Positions 51,990 to 61,943 of a stretch of DNA of 64,000 nucleotides are shown here, piece by piece (position 1 is the first letter of the stretch; each line of letters begins with the position of its first letter). The notes under the pieces were generated by a model. That model saw only the letters and a list, made by a program, of their open reading frames with translations. It had not been told where the DNA came from and made no database searches. The position numbers were made by a program, and so were the translations under genes. Source of the stretch: Fulvia fulva (taxonomy: Eukaryota > Ascomycota > Dothideomycetes > Mycosphaerellales > Mycosphaerellaceae); NCBI RefSeq assembly GCF_020509005.1, contig NC_063022.1, positions 620,001 through 684,000 on the forward strand. The letters are read 5' to 3'.

Positions 51990-53735
51990 GCGATCTGATG
52001 ACGAAAGATTGGACATTGACTACCTTGTTTTTTGGTTTTGTTCGGCATAGCATTGGGGGGGGGGGGTGGGCATGGAGGCATGGTTTCTGATGATGATGAC
52101 GATAGACTAGAATGACTTACAATCCTTAATGTACAAAATCGGTCCTTCACAATTCTCCTATCTCCCCTCTCAAAACCACCCACCCATCCAATCCACCACG
52201 ATCTATCGAACTCCCGCATCCAACTCAGGCATAACCTGTCCAACCCCATCCCTTGCATCCACCCGCACCCCTAATTGGCTGCCCATGGCACCACGCTAAG
52301 GAATGGCTGTCTCATCTCGTTAAGATCGTGCGCTTGCCGATGAACCGCGATCCCACGACACGCTCTCTCCCTCGACACCTCCACAACACTCTCTACCGAT
52401 GCTCACTCTCACTGTCGGAGTCAGCATCGGGGCATATTAATTGACCTCCGAGGCTGTACGACTTGAAAGGTGTCCACGTTTGCCTGCCACGAACGCGAAC
52501 CGGCTACCGCCTGCCGTACGATCCGATCGTGACACGGGAAGATCGAGATCGATCTGTATTGTAGGAGGTGGTAGGGTCAAGAGGGGGATTGGGAAAGGGA
52601 GAGGTTAGGGACATGATGGCGAGGACACTGTCGAAAGAGGTGAGGCAGACCGTCACTTTCAGCTCTTGCAGTGAGGCTTTCACCACGAGGCCAGGGCCGT
52701 GATTTCTGTCAAATTGGGCATATACCGTGACGAGGAGGATGATAAGATATACGTGAGGAGATATGGGTTGTGGTCTGCCGGCATCAGAACAGTCGTCCTG
52801 GCAATTGTCGTGCCACAGGAGACCGGGTCCAGAGCATTGTAGACCACCAGAGCGCTCGCACGATGGCACACGCTGGTATGCATGGCTCCGTTCACGAAGC
52901 TGAGTCTGATCAGGCGTATGGGATAAAAGTAAGAGATGCTATACCCTGAGTAACTTGCTGCGAAAGCACAACAACCAGTTGCAGTGATGTCTTCCTTCGA
53001 ACGCTTTCGCTGGGAAACCTTGAAGATGAGACCGCATAGACTAAGGACTATGCCAAAAAAGGACTTCCCTCTCTGGCGATTATCGCAAGGCCACTTCAGC
53101 CTCTGCATCTCAAGTCATAGCTCTGAACGAACGCATCGGAGCCATTTTCAGACTGAATAGGCACAAATTGCAGAGCACCACGCTCTTCACAACTATCGGT
53201 GGCAGCCTGAACGACAGCATCATCCGCGTCCTACAAAAGGCATATCGCCAACTTGAACGCAAAGGACCTCGACGACGATCCACCCCTACACTTGCGGCTC
53301 GTTTTGTTGCTCCTTTTCAACACTTTGCATGATCATCTAATACATACCAAAGGGCTCGAGGTAACAATCGTATACACCATGTCCTTACAGGTATTGCTGC
53401 CGAGCATGTGGTGCGCGTCGGTAGTGGTATGAAGTGTCGTCGACGCAAGCTTGTTTATGGTAAAACTTTATTCTACGGCTCTATCCCAAAGTGAAGACTG
53501 CGGCGCGTGTGCAAAGACGGCAGTAGTGGCAAGCAGGAGCATACCCTGGAGGCGAGATATTCTGGTCGATAGATCCGCGCTGTGGTGCCGACAAGAAATG
53601 TTGAACTTCACGGGCAGCTGAGGTGGTGTATGAGTGGATACCTCCACCTTGTACACTGTCAAATCTGCAAGCATCTGACTGAACAAGATGACTAGGACGC
53701 GTGCGCGCGAGCTGCACCTGGGATAATACCTCTGA
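51990..53735. other. Gene-free 1.7-kb stretch
   Basis: It contains a run of twelve G at 52055-52066 just after the secreted protein gene, and overlapping minus-strand frames (52504-52869, 52680-53108) with no recognisable content. No RNA gene or mobile element ends were found. Confidence 0.4.
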
Positions 53736-55622
53736 CTAAATACCTGAGAAGGGCCCTTGGTAGTACTGGCCACCACCTTCCATGTTACCTTCACCAAAGC
53801 CTTGTGAATCCTGAGAAATCGTGTGCATCTCTTGCTGCCCATCTGGCACAGCATCTTCTTGTCGCTGGTACTGCATTCGACCCGCATCAAAGCCCTGTGG
53901 ACCCTGCTGATACCCTATCACCTGTTGATGCTGCTGCTGCTGCGGAGGCATCGCGGCTGGTGGTCGCAGGTCCTCCATCAGGCCTGCATCAAGGCTTTGT
54001 GGACCCTGCTGATACCCTGTTACCTGATGCTGCTGCTCATGAGGCACATCAATTTCCTGTCGCTGGTACTACATTCGACCCGCATCAATCCCATACCCGA
54101 TTATCTGAGATTCCTGCTGCTGAGGCATCGCAGGTTGTGGTGGCCGATCCTCCATCTGGCCTGCATCAAGGCTCTGTGCGCCCTGCTGGTACCCTAAGAC
54201 ATATTGCAGCGGCGGGAGCGTTACAGGGGCTGATGGTTGCTGAGCTCCTCTCGCACCTCCATCAAAGCCTGGTAGACCTTGTTGGTATGTTGATACCTCT
54301 TGCTGCTGCGGAGGCATCGTGGCTGGTGGTTGCGGATATCCTATCGCAACTCCATCAAAGCCTTGTGGAGCCTGCTGGTACATTGGTACCTCTTGCTGTT
54401 GCGGAGGCACGTCGGCTGGTGGTTGCGGATATCATATCGCACCTCCATCAAAGCCTTGTGGAGCCTGCTGGTACATTGGTACCTCTTGCTGTTGCGGAGG
54501 CACGTCGGCTGGTGGTTGCGGATATCATATCGCACCTCCATCAAAGCCTTGTGGAGCCTGCTGGTACCACGGTACCTCTTGCGGTTGCGGATGCATCGCG
54601 GCTGGTGTTCGCTGATGTTCCATCGCACCTCTATCAAAGCCTTGTGGGACCTTCTGGTGCCTTGGTATCTCGTGCTGCGGCTGAAGCATCATTGATACGT
54701 CTTGCTGTGGTTGAAGCATCGCAGAGGCTGGTGGTCGCTGATATTCCGTCACACCTCCATCAAAGCCTTGTGGTCCCTGCTTGTACCTTGTCAACTCTTG
54801 CTGCTGCTGAGGCATCGCAGCTAGTGGTTGCTGCTGTTCACCAAAGCGTTGTGAAGCCTGCTGGTACTTTTCTGCATCTTGCTGCTCCACGGGCGTCGGA
54901 ACCACTGGTTCCTGATGTTCACCAGAGCCTCGAACAGTCGGCCGGAGTCTTTGCTGCATCTCTTGCGGTATTCGAGACGTCTCAGCTAACTGTCGTTCAT
55001 ATCTCATCATATCCGCATTAGCTGCTATTCGTTGCTGATCCTCCATCCTAGAACGATGAGCTTGATCCTGACTTTGGGCTTGAGCTTCGAGGCGCCCGGT
55101 GCCGACTTGAGGAGTGTCTTTGCGAGGAGCTCCGAACCGAGGAAAGAGGCAGACAACGACAGGATGTGCTGTGCACGGAGTCGAGCTTCCAAGGTAACCT
55201 TGCGCTTCGCCGTTGACAAAGCGCTGACTTCGAGCCCCAGGCACACAGGCCAGGTGCGTTGACTGGTCCAATCCGTGTAGCGGCACAGACACTAGGCCCT
55301 CACATCCGGCGCAGATGCGCAGTGTCTCCTCCCGAAGCACTGGTGTGTTACCGCATGGACACTTGAGAATGCGAGTGCCGGTATCTTTGGTTGTCGTAGA
55401 GTATCTCGAGTCCCAGTCCTTGCGCCAGTCATGGAGCTCTTCGACGGCGCACCAAAAGCAGCGACCTTCGGCGAGGAGTTGGGATGCGCATGTACAGTTG
55501 TCGATGTAAATTTTGTAATTGCGATCCAAGATGTCGGCCGGTACTAGCGCCGCTAAATGATCATGAACGCATTTCGTACAAAGTGGCATCGGGCTTCTGT
55601 CGCGGAGGATAGACATATCCAT
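53736..55622 (-). pseudogene. Cys-rich protein with long Gln/Pro repeat tail, three in-frame stops
   Basis: From the ATG at 55622 the frame encodes a Cys-rich N-terminal region (MPLCTKCVHDHL, DNCTCASQLL, GRCFWCAVEELHDW, LKCPCGNTP, RICAGCEG) that looks zinc-binding. A repeat tail follows in which units of about 31 codons carry PPQQQEVPMYQQAPQGFDGG. The first stop, a TGA at 54525-54527, would end a 365-residue protein. The same frame continues to 53736 with further stops at 54432-54434 (TGA) and 54069-54071 (TAG). The two TGA codons sit at the same place in two near-identical 93-bp units. A neighbouring unit has GGA there. The N-terminal part may still be expressed as a shortened protein. No family name is assigned. 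Confidence 0.6.
54420..54620. repeat. 93-bp tandem units in the Gln-rich repeat tail
   Basis: At least two units of 93 bp are nearly identical over 54432-54617, and flanking units are related but more diverged. The plus-strand words GGTACCTCTTGCTGTTGCGG and GCACCTCCATCAAAGCCTTG recur at this spacing. Period divisible by three keeps the minus-strand frame. Confidence 0.75.
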
Positions 55623-55961
55623 GATTTTGCCTTGTTGTAGAAGATGCTATGAGTAAGTCAGCGTTATTGCGCCCGAAGCTTTGTTTCTCCATGTCAAGGT
55701 GTACCCTTGCGCAAACGATAAAGGTGGCAGCTGATTGTCCTGAAGCCATGTCGTCGAGAGCCCTTTGAAGAGCCCGTCGGAGTACGGGCTCTGCGTTCAC
55801 GAGTGAGATACGCTCTGGTGTGTTCATGCATTCTCTGAGAGTAGAATCGGGCGATGGGCGGCCGCTGCCCATTTTTGCGATCCTGAACTTGCTGCACATG
55901 CTGATGATGTTGAAGGTGACATGAATGTCGAGTTGCTACAGCGAGCTCGGTGCGGTCACCT
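55623..55961. other. Intergenic region between the Gln-rich gene and the augmin gene
   Basis: A minus-strand frame of 112 codons (55561-55899) overlaps the start of the Gln-rich gene out of frame. It might be an upstream exon or chance; nothing in it is recognised. Confidence 0.35.
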
Positions 55962-56810
55962 TCACTGCTCGACCATGCCCTCAAACAGTCGATCCCGCTT
56001 CATGGTAAGCTGTCGCAACTGCTCTCTCCCCTCTTCCACCTTCCGCCGTGCAGCTCGTGAATCAGCTGGTAGCCCTTTAAAAGCGCTCATTTCTGATTCC
56101 AGCCGCAGGAACTGCTCGCGTTGACTCGCAACTTCTGCTGCTTTCTGGGAGAACGTAGCAAAGCTATTGCCGCTGGATGATGGCCTGGAAGCAGCGATGC
56201 GTTCTTCGTACTCGGCCACTTTCGCCTTCAAGTGCTTAGCAGTCTTCGTCCACTCAGCTGTGTTCGTCACAATATCCTCAGGGGGTTGGAACTCGTTTCC
56301 TTTGAGTTCTTCGAGGATCTTGGTCGCTCTTGCCTGCTCATCTTTGAGACGACCCAGCTGGGCTTGCGTGCGCTCAAGCTGCTGCTTCATCTCGAAGTCG
56401 GTCGAGGCAAGCTGGATCATTGCACTTCCCATCGTTGTTGCATCGGTATTTGGACAGTCGAGAGCCACCATGGTTTCGGCAAGAGTGTCCAGATGTGTTT
56501 CATTGACGAGCTCGACTTGCATCGCTTGCAGCACTTCGTCGGAAATGCCGCCTTGTCGTTTCGAAAGTGACTGCAGCGCCGTCTTCTCGATGCGCTCTAT
56601 TTGAGTTCTCTGCTCATCCGCGTTTTCGTTGAGATTTGCAAGTGTTAGTAGTGCCTGCAGTGTGTCTTCGTTGCGCTCGAAAGTGGGCATGCGCGAGCCA
56701 TAACGTTTCAGCAACCACGCGTCAACGGCAGCCCAGTCTTTTGCTTGGGCTTGTTGCACTCTCGCCTTGGACGGCGAGAACAGTGCTGACGCGGTCCAGT
56801 CCGAGTCCAT
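55962..56810 (-). CDS. HAUS augmin-like complex subunit 1 homologue (probable)
   Basis: The single exon encodes 282 residues from the ATG at 56810. The N-terminal block ALFSPSKARVQQAQAKDW and AVDAWLLKRYG matches the start of fungal HAUS1-type subunits as I remember them. The remainder is almost wholly coiled coil (EMKQQLERTQAQLGRLKDEQ; LKAKVAEYEERIAA; EGREQLRQLTMKRDRLFEG). Augmin recruits gamma-tubulin to existing spindle microtubules to nucleate branches. The in-frame extension to 56996 was rejected because the conserved start fits 56810. The assignment rests on the short N-terminal block, so it is only probable. Confidence 0.65.
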   Translation of the reverse strand: MDSDWTASALFSPSKARVQQAQAKDWAAVDAWLLKRYGSRMPTFERNEDTLQALLTLANLNENADEQRTQIERIEKTALQSLSKRQGGISDEVLQAMQVELVNETHLDTLAETMVALDCPNTDATTMGSAMIQLASTDFEMKQQLERTQAQLGRLKDEQARATKILEELKGNEFQPPEDIVTNTAEWTKTAKHLKAKVAEYEERIAASRPSSSGNSFATFSQKAAEVASQREQFLRLESEMSAFKGLPADSRAARRKVEEGREQLRQLTMKRDRLFEGMVEQ

Positions 56811-57103
56811 GGTCGGTGCAGGGTAGCGGCAGAAATGTACATGTAGTCCCTCGGTCGAGACGCGAAGTGAAGTGGAGGTCGGGTGAGAGGGATGTGTCTG
56901 AGATACAACGCTAATACCGAAAGAGGTGTGTCTTGGGGTCTGAGTCGCTAGTATGTCTTCGGCACTACAATACACATTCGTGGTTGTGAAATCCACCTGC
57001 TATCCTCAAGCAACCCTTCTACGCCGTCAATATCACTTCCCATGTCTGGACTCACATCTCCATCTCTACCACCCGCTTCTTGCGGCTCCACCGCCCAACT
57101 TGA

Positions 57104-57721
57104 CTAGTGCTTTCCAGGCAGCTGCAGAGCCTTTGCCAACATGCTACGAAGAGCGCGGACGTAGGAGTCGTCAGTCCTAAAGTTCGGGTACAAGAATGCG
57201 GACTTCGGTGGAGGTTCCTGCGTGAAGCGAACCACATCCAACACCGCCTCCGTTCCTGCCTTCTCATGCATCTGCAGTAGTCCCTGCATCAGACTAACCG
57301 CCGACTTGGTGCTGTAATACATCGAAACAGCCGCGCACGGCAACTCCAGCATCTCGAGTTGTGTCGCCTCTCTGAGTAGTATCAGGCACTCCCTGATGTC
57401 AGAGCTCCAGATCCACTTGACGGAGACCTTGCGAAGGTGTTTGGTGTGTGCTCCGGCGACGCGAAGAAAGGTGAGAAGCGCGCCATGTTCAGTGAAGACG
57501 AAGGTGTTGCTGCCGTAGAGGATGGCGACGAGCTCGTCGTGCACTTGACGGCAGCTGCGTAGTACGGCGGCGCCGCGCGCATTGGTGGCATGCAAGTCGC
57601 GTTCGCTCTTGCCAGTGACGCAGATCTCATCGTCGTAGTCGATAGCGAGCTTGTAGATCTCATTTCGAAGTTCTGGTGGGAGGCTGAGGAAGGTGGTTGG
57701 AGTTGAATTTGAGTCTGCCAT
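57104..57721 (-). CDS. F-box-like (LPPELRNEIY) protein
   Basis: The single exon encodes 205 residues from the ATG at 57721 (MADSNSTPTTF). LSLPPELRNEIYKLAIDYDD is the classic N-terminus of the expanded fungal F-box-like family. The second hallmark is VLRSCRQVHDELVAILYGSNTFVF. The C-terminal half (LRKVSVKWIWSSDIRECL) is typical of longer members. The function is unknown; Skp1 binding is plausible but not shown by sequence. It is intact, unlike the relative at 25882-26610. Confidence 0.75.
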   Translation of the reverse strand: MADSNSTPTTFLSLPPELRNEIYKLAIDYDDEICVTGKSERDLHATNARGAAVLRSCRQVHDELVAILYGSNTFVFTEHGALLTFLRVAGAHTKHLRKVSVKWIWSSDIRECLILLREATQLEMLELPCAAVSMYYSTKSAVSLMQGLLQMHEKAGTEAVLDVVRFTQEPPPKSAFLYPNFRTDDSYVRALRSMLAKALQLPGKH

Positions 57722-58783
57722 GCTGGTGATTGATGTGGTTTCTGTGTTTTGTTGAGTCAGGTTGTTTGTGTTTGATGGACTCCTACGAGTGCGCCGATCA
57801 TGCGAACCTGGAAGCCTGGCATGTGAAAGTAGTGGCGATGAGTAATAATAAGGCTGCTGCCCCACTAAGAGGTCCTTCCTCCTTGCAAAGTAGTAGATAC
57901 ACCATTCACTTCTGCAACCATTTCATCTTATTGCGGCGTTCACTGGTTACAGCCAGCCGCCAGCGCCAGATAGCAGAAGCAACATTCACCGGTCCAGTTC
58001 GAGGACACCAGAAGCCACTGTCCATGAGTTCATCGGCTCTGATCTACGTTCGCCGATCAACATCAAGTCTTACAGCTTGAGAGCTGCCCTGTAACTCGTC
58101 CGAGTGGCAGAATCCCGATGACAACAGTCGATGCGGAAGGATGTTGATGTCTGGCGAGGATGAAGCGTGAATGCAGAGCGCCAAAGAGACGAAAATGCTT
58201 GGCAGGAACCGGAACGAAGGCCGATCTGCCTGAAAGTGACTTCTCCACCGCAGACATCAGCTCTTGCACTGAACAGCCCGCTCGTCTCTGAAGGCGGAGT
58301 GCTCACCACGAAGACGGAACACAGGAGGGGCACATGCAGTCTCAGCTACCGTGTCTGACTAGCTGTCTTCGCGCGAGAGATGGGCACTGCAAGATCGCTT
58401 GAATCGAGTAGCCGCGATCACAAGACATAGGACGATATTGTTGCGAGTGGCATGATACCTGGCTCGACGCGGGAGAGAGTTATGGACTTGCTCGTGGATA
58501 CGTCCCAATCGCTCGGTATAAGAGATGGCACAGGCTTACGCATACACATTGTGGGCCAAGCATTGAGACTGCAGCTCGAAGTGCTGGGCAAAAAGTCGGG
58601 CTTTTGTCCAGCGCTCAGTGGCAATTCATTGTGATCGATTCGACGACTACTGGAGTCCGTTTGATGTACTAGGTCACCATCGGCCTGTATCTTCAGACTC
58701 GACTGTGCTTTACTTATGCTGCCCCTTCGTAATCACGCAGTCATGCTGACACGTAGCAGCGACTGTGCGCAGTCCGGGCACGC
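57722..58783. other. Intergenic region between F-box-like genes
   Basis: About 1.06 kb without a supported gene. Short frames on both strands show no recognisable content. No RNA gene is seen. Confidence 0.4.
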
Positions 58784-59543
58784 TCACAAGAACTTGATCT
58801 GGTATCGCGCACCATCTGGACCCGTCGGGCTTGGACAGTCGACAGGATGAAACTCGATAGCCACACCCCAAGCATTGGCCAGCTTCTTCTGGTGTCCCCT
58901 CTTGCCCCTCTTCATACCATCCATCCACGCCATGCGGATGTGCTGGCGATCAGACGGTCTCATCGCACGAAGATATGTTCCAATGATCTCAACGTCGTCC
59001 ATACACCAATCAAGATCGAGATAGGAGAGGTCGAGCTGATACTTTGTCTGGTAAAGGTATGGGAGGAGCTCGCCGCGGAGGTCCCTGCATGCGCAAGTAA
59101 TGGCAGGCTGCTCGTTTGTAATACCTGCACGCATGGCGAAGATGATGATAGACTTGGTGGGACGCTCGTCGTCGATCACGAGCTTGCCGATCTTGCTCCA
59201 GATCTCAGCTGGTAAGTCGAGAAGGCCCTTCGAGATAAAGTTGTCAGTTCAGTTGGGTACACGTTGACGAGGTTGCTGAACCTACTTTGCCTCCCGTTTT
59301 GTCTGGATCCTGGCCTTGGGTGAGGCGGTCTACCTGAACGCCTGTTCCGGTCGTGATGGTGGCGCTGGCGCTGGCGCTGGTGTCTAAGGGCTGACCGTTC
59401 TCGGTGTAGCACGCGCGGAGGACTTGACCGATACGCGTGCCGTCTTCAGCGTAGCCATCGTCCTCGGTAGAGAAGAGTGTGCGATGTATTGTGCTGTACG
59501 TCGATGTTGTATACACCAGTAGCTTGGATAAGTAGGACGACAT
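58784..59543 (-). CDS. F-box-like 'WSKIG' family protein, dispersed copy 6
   Basis: Exons 59543-59286 and 59227-58784 encode 233 residues. The 58-bp intron (GTAGGT, branch AACTGAC, acceptor CGAAG) joins DKTGGK to GLLDLPAEIWSKIGKLVIDD, the position used in array copies 1-3. The first exon is longer (86 codons, Thr/Ser-rich) and unrelated to other copies. The second block reads ITCACRDLRGELLPYLYQTK and the third YLRAMRPSDRQHIR. It ends RYQIKFL. It lies about 41 kb from the array, next to another copy in the same orientation. Confidence 0.75.
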
Positions 59544-59831
59544 TGTTGTGTGGTGTCAAGATACAAAGTTGCCAATCAGTTTGAGGTGTCCAAAAGGAGA
59601 AGCCTTAAGCAAGCGCCGCAAGTGGCTAGAAGTGGGAACATGCACGTGCTTTCTCCGATCAAGGCAACATTTGATCACTGGCCCAGCCGAAGCACATGAC
59701 CGAGAACCAGCAAGGCAGACAGGTGCAATTAAACTGGCCAGCTCAGCACCTCGTCAGGTATAGGTATGTCCTTGTACCCTATACTTCAGCTCATCTGCGG
59801 TTCGCCCTAACGCAGAGACCCCTCTGACCTC

Positions 59832-60462
59832 TCAGACAAATTCCAGACCAAGTGAACCATTGAAACCTGCCTCATCCACCATTCTGAACGGCATCTGCCG
59901 CCAAGAAGCCCTCAACTGCGCCAGATGCGCAAGCTGCATCTCTGGCTTCGAGCTCATGCAGATGGACATTGTGACCAGACGGCGAGTCTCCAAGCTCATC
60001 GCCTGCAGCCATGCCCGAACCGCCGCCACGACACCAGTGTACTTGCTCTTGAAGTCGAAAACGATGTGGCACTTGGTAGCGAAGAAGTATTCTAGAAGCT
60101 CTTGTCTCAGGGCTCGACAGGTGTGAGTGATGGCAGGCTGGTAGCGGCGTCCTGTTCCGGATCTGCGGTGGGTGTTCAGGATCTGGCTTCTTGTGTAGTC
60201 TGGACTGGCATCGATGACGAAGTGGCCGATCTTGCTCCAGATTCTGGAAGGGAGGTCGAGGAGGCTGCGCTTCTGTGATATTGTGAGTTACTGTCGTACG
60301 AGCAGGATGGTCACGCGTCACTTCACTTACCTTCGGAGTCTCTTTCATCGTGGCCTCACCTTGTGATTGCATGGTAACGCTTGGTGATGGCGGTGGAGGA
60401 GAGACAGATAAGGCCTTCGGATCGTCAGCCTCCAGATTGGACTCGAGACTGGATGTCGCCAT
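59832..60462 (-). CDS. F-box-like 'WSKIG' family protein, dispersed copy 7
   Basis: Exons 60462-60331 and 60272-59832 encode 190 residues. The 58-bp intron (GTAAGT...CACAG) joins KETPK to KRSLLDLPSRIWSKIGHFVID. The first exon carries a Pro/Ser tract (SVSPPPPSPS). The second block is AITHTCRALRQELLEYFFATK and the third WLQAMSLETRRLV. It ends LGLEFV. Both splice sites are strong. The signature Pro-Ser-Arg-Ile-Trp shows some divergence from the LPAE consensus. Confidence 0.75.
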
Positions 60463-60970
60463 CTTGATCGTCTCTGATGTGAACTGAAGTTTGGACGTGA
60501 AGGTGTTGCAGCGAGCCGCGAAGCTGGAGGGTTTGCACGGAAGCTATGACCAAGATGAAACGTTTGTCGACAAGGATGCTATGCGGAGCATGTGATGCTC
60601 CTGTAGGCACGACGGAAGTGATGGGATTGGTCAATCCTTTGACTTCAGCCTGTCATTCAGTTCATGCCTTCAGTAGAAGCAGCATCTCGGCCATTAGAGC
60701 ACTTTGAACGACTCCATCAAATTAGCACAAGTGAAGAAGCATTCAAGGTCAGGTGGCACATGCATTCCCAGGCCCTCTGTGTTGTGCCATCAGACGATGA
60801 CCCGATACAGGCTCTCCCAACGACTTCAGCCCCAACGCCCAACCCGACAGACTCGCTGGTAACATGCACCTCCAGTGCCCGCAAGGCCGATCCCGAACCC
60901 AATGCGACCATCACATTCAATTTCAACCTTCTCAAAGCCTATGTTATGGCCCACATGCTATTGACACCCA
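60463..60970. other. Intergenic region
   Basis: A plus-strand frame from the ATG at 60664 (122 codons) includes a mildly hydrophobic end (AYVMAHMLLTPIIAVVL), but has no recognised relative and runs antisense into the next gene. It is not counted as a gene. Confidence 0.35.
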
Positions 60971-61204
60971 TTATCGCAGTCGTTCTCGATAACAATTTGG
61001 CGGCCATGCCCTCAAGCTCGTTGTTTCGTTAGGGCCTCCACTTACGCAAGCTGCCTTAGATATTCCCAAAGAGAGTCCACAAAGATAGCACTGAGTGCCT
61101 CGATCGCAGCGCTTGCTCTGTCCGCTGACTTCATCTTCGACTGGCCGTGGGAGTGCTATCGCGCAGACAGCGCTGACAAGGGTGAGAAAGTGAAAGAAGT
61201 TCAT
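60971..61204 (-). CDS. Small secreted cysteine-rich protein candidate
   Basis: From the ATG at 61204 the frame encodes 77 residues. MNFFHFLTLVSAVCAIALP is a signal peptide, with a short propeptide-like stretch up to SKR, a possible Kex2 site. The mature part has closely spaced Cys (KRCDRGTQCYLCGLSLG, KAACVS, PNCYRE). A strong GTAAGT donor occurs right after KAAC, so the real C-terminus may lie in a second exon I could not place. The family is not recognised. Size, signal and cysteines fit the effector class. Confidence 0.5.
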   Translation of the reverse strand: MNFFHFLTLVSAVCAIALPRPVEDEVSGQSKRCDRGTQCYLCGLSLGISKAACVSGGPNETTSLRAWPPNCYRERLR

Positions 61205-61943
61205 TCTGTGGATCGAAGGCTGTTGTGAGTTGGAAGCTGGGCTAGAATGTGGTGAATCGAAGTCTGCTGGAAATGTAAAGTGCCCACTGAAGCGAAGCAG
61301 TGGCTTCATACCAGTGCCACCATACTGCGGATGGTGGTCCAATGCCTGTGTACGATCTAGCACCTGGGCAGTTTCTACGACTTCGTTGCGGATTTTCGAT
61401 CTGTACACATTAAGCAGTTGAGATGGACCAATAGGTCTGGCATCATGTACCACGAGTGCAGCATTCGTAAGGCTTCATGGTAGTGCCACTGCTCGGCACC
61501 ATCACCTCTACACGCTGATGAAATGCAGCCAAGACCTTGGTTCAAAGACTTCACAGCGCACCATCATCCAGCAAGTGAACCGGAAGTTGTCTGTAGTCTG
61601 AATGTTCCGAGGGCAAGCCGAAAGATGAAAGCTGACCAGCTCGGTAACTCCCGGGGCCTTGCTCAATATGGCCAATGCAAGTAAGATTGCCTGTCTACCT
61701 TATCCTCAGGCTGGTTCGCGCAGTCAATGGCCAGCTCTACCGTCTACAGCCAAGTAGCTCTAGACGACTCTCGTTGCACCTTTACAGATGGCCCAAGGCC
61801 GCGGTCCTGAGCCGGCAGTGCTGAGGATGTAGGCGTTGCCATGGCTTGGCTGGCTATGTGCAGCACCTGGAGTCGTGCTGATGAGATGCAGTGAGATCAA
61901 TGGCTGCTCGTTCAATGTGATCCTGTACACTGTGGCTGCTCAC
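61205..61943. other. Intergenic region
   Basis: It contains the upstream flank of the small Cys-rich gene and the 3' flank of the lipase gene. No open frame of note and no RNA gene is seen. Confidence 0.35.

Noticed and set aside
52055..52066. Run of twelve G
   Set aside because: A simple homopolymer downstream of a gene; no structure or repeat partner was found.
53804..55021. A 405-codon plus-strand open frame
   Set aside because: It is antisense to the Gln-rich repeat tail; CAG/CCA-rich sense codons rarely give stops on the other strand, and its product is a low-complexity repeat without domains. The sense frame has a Cys-rich N-terminus and a proper start.
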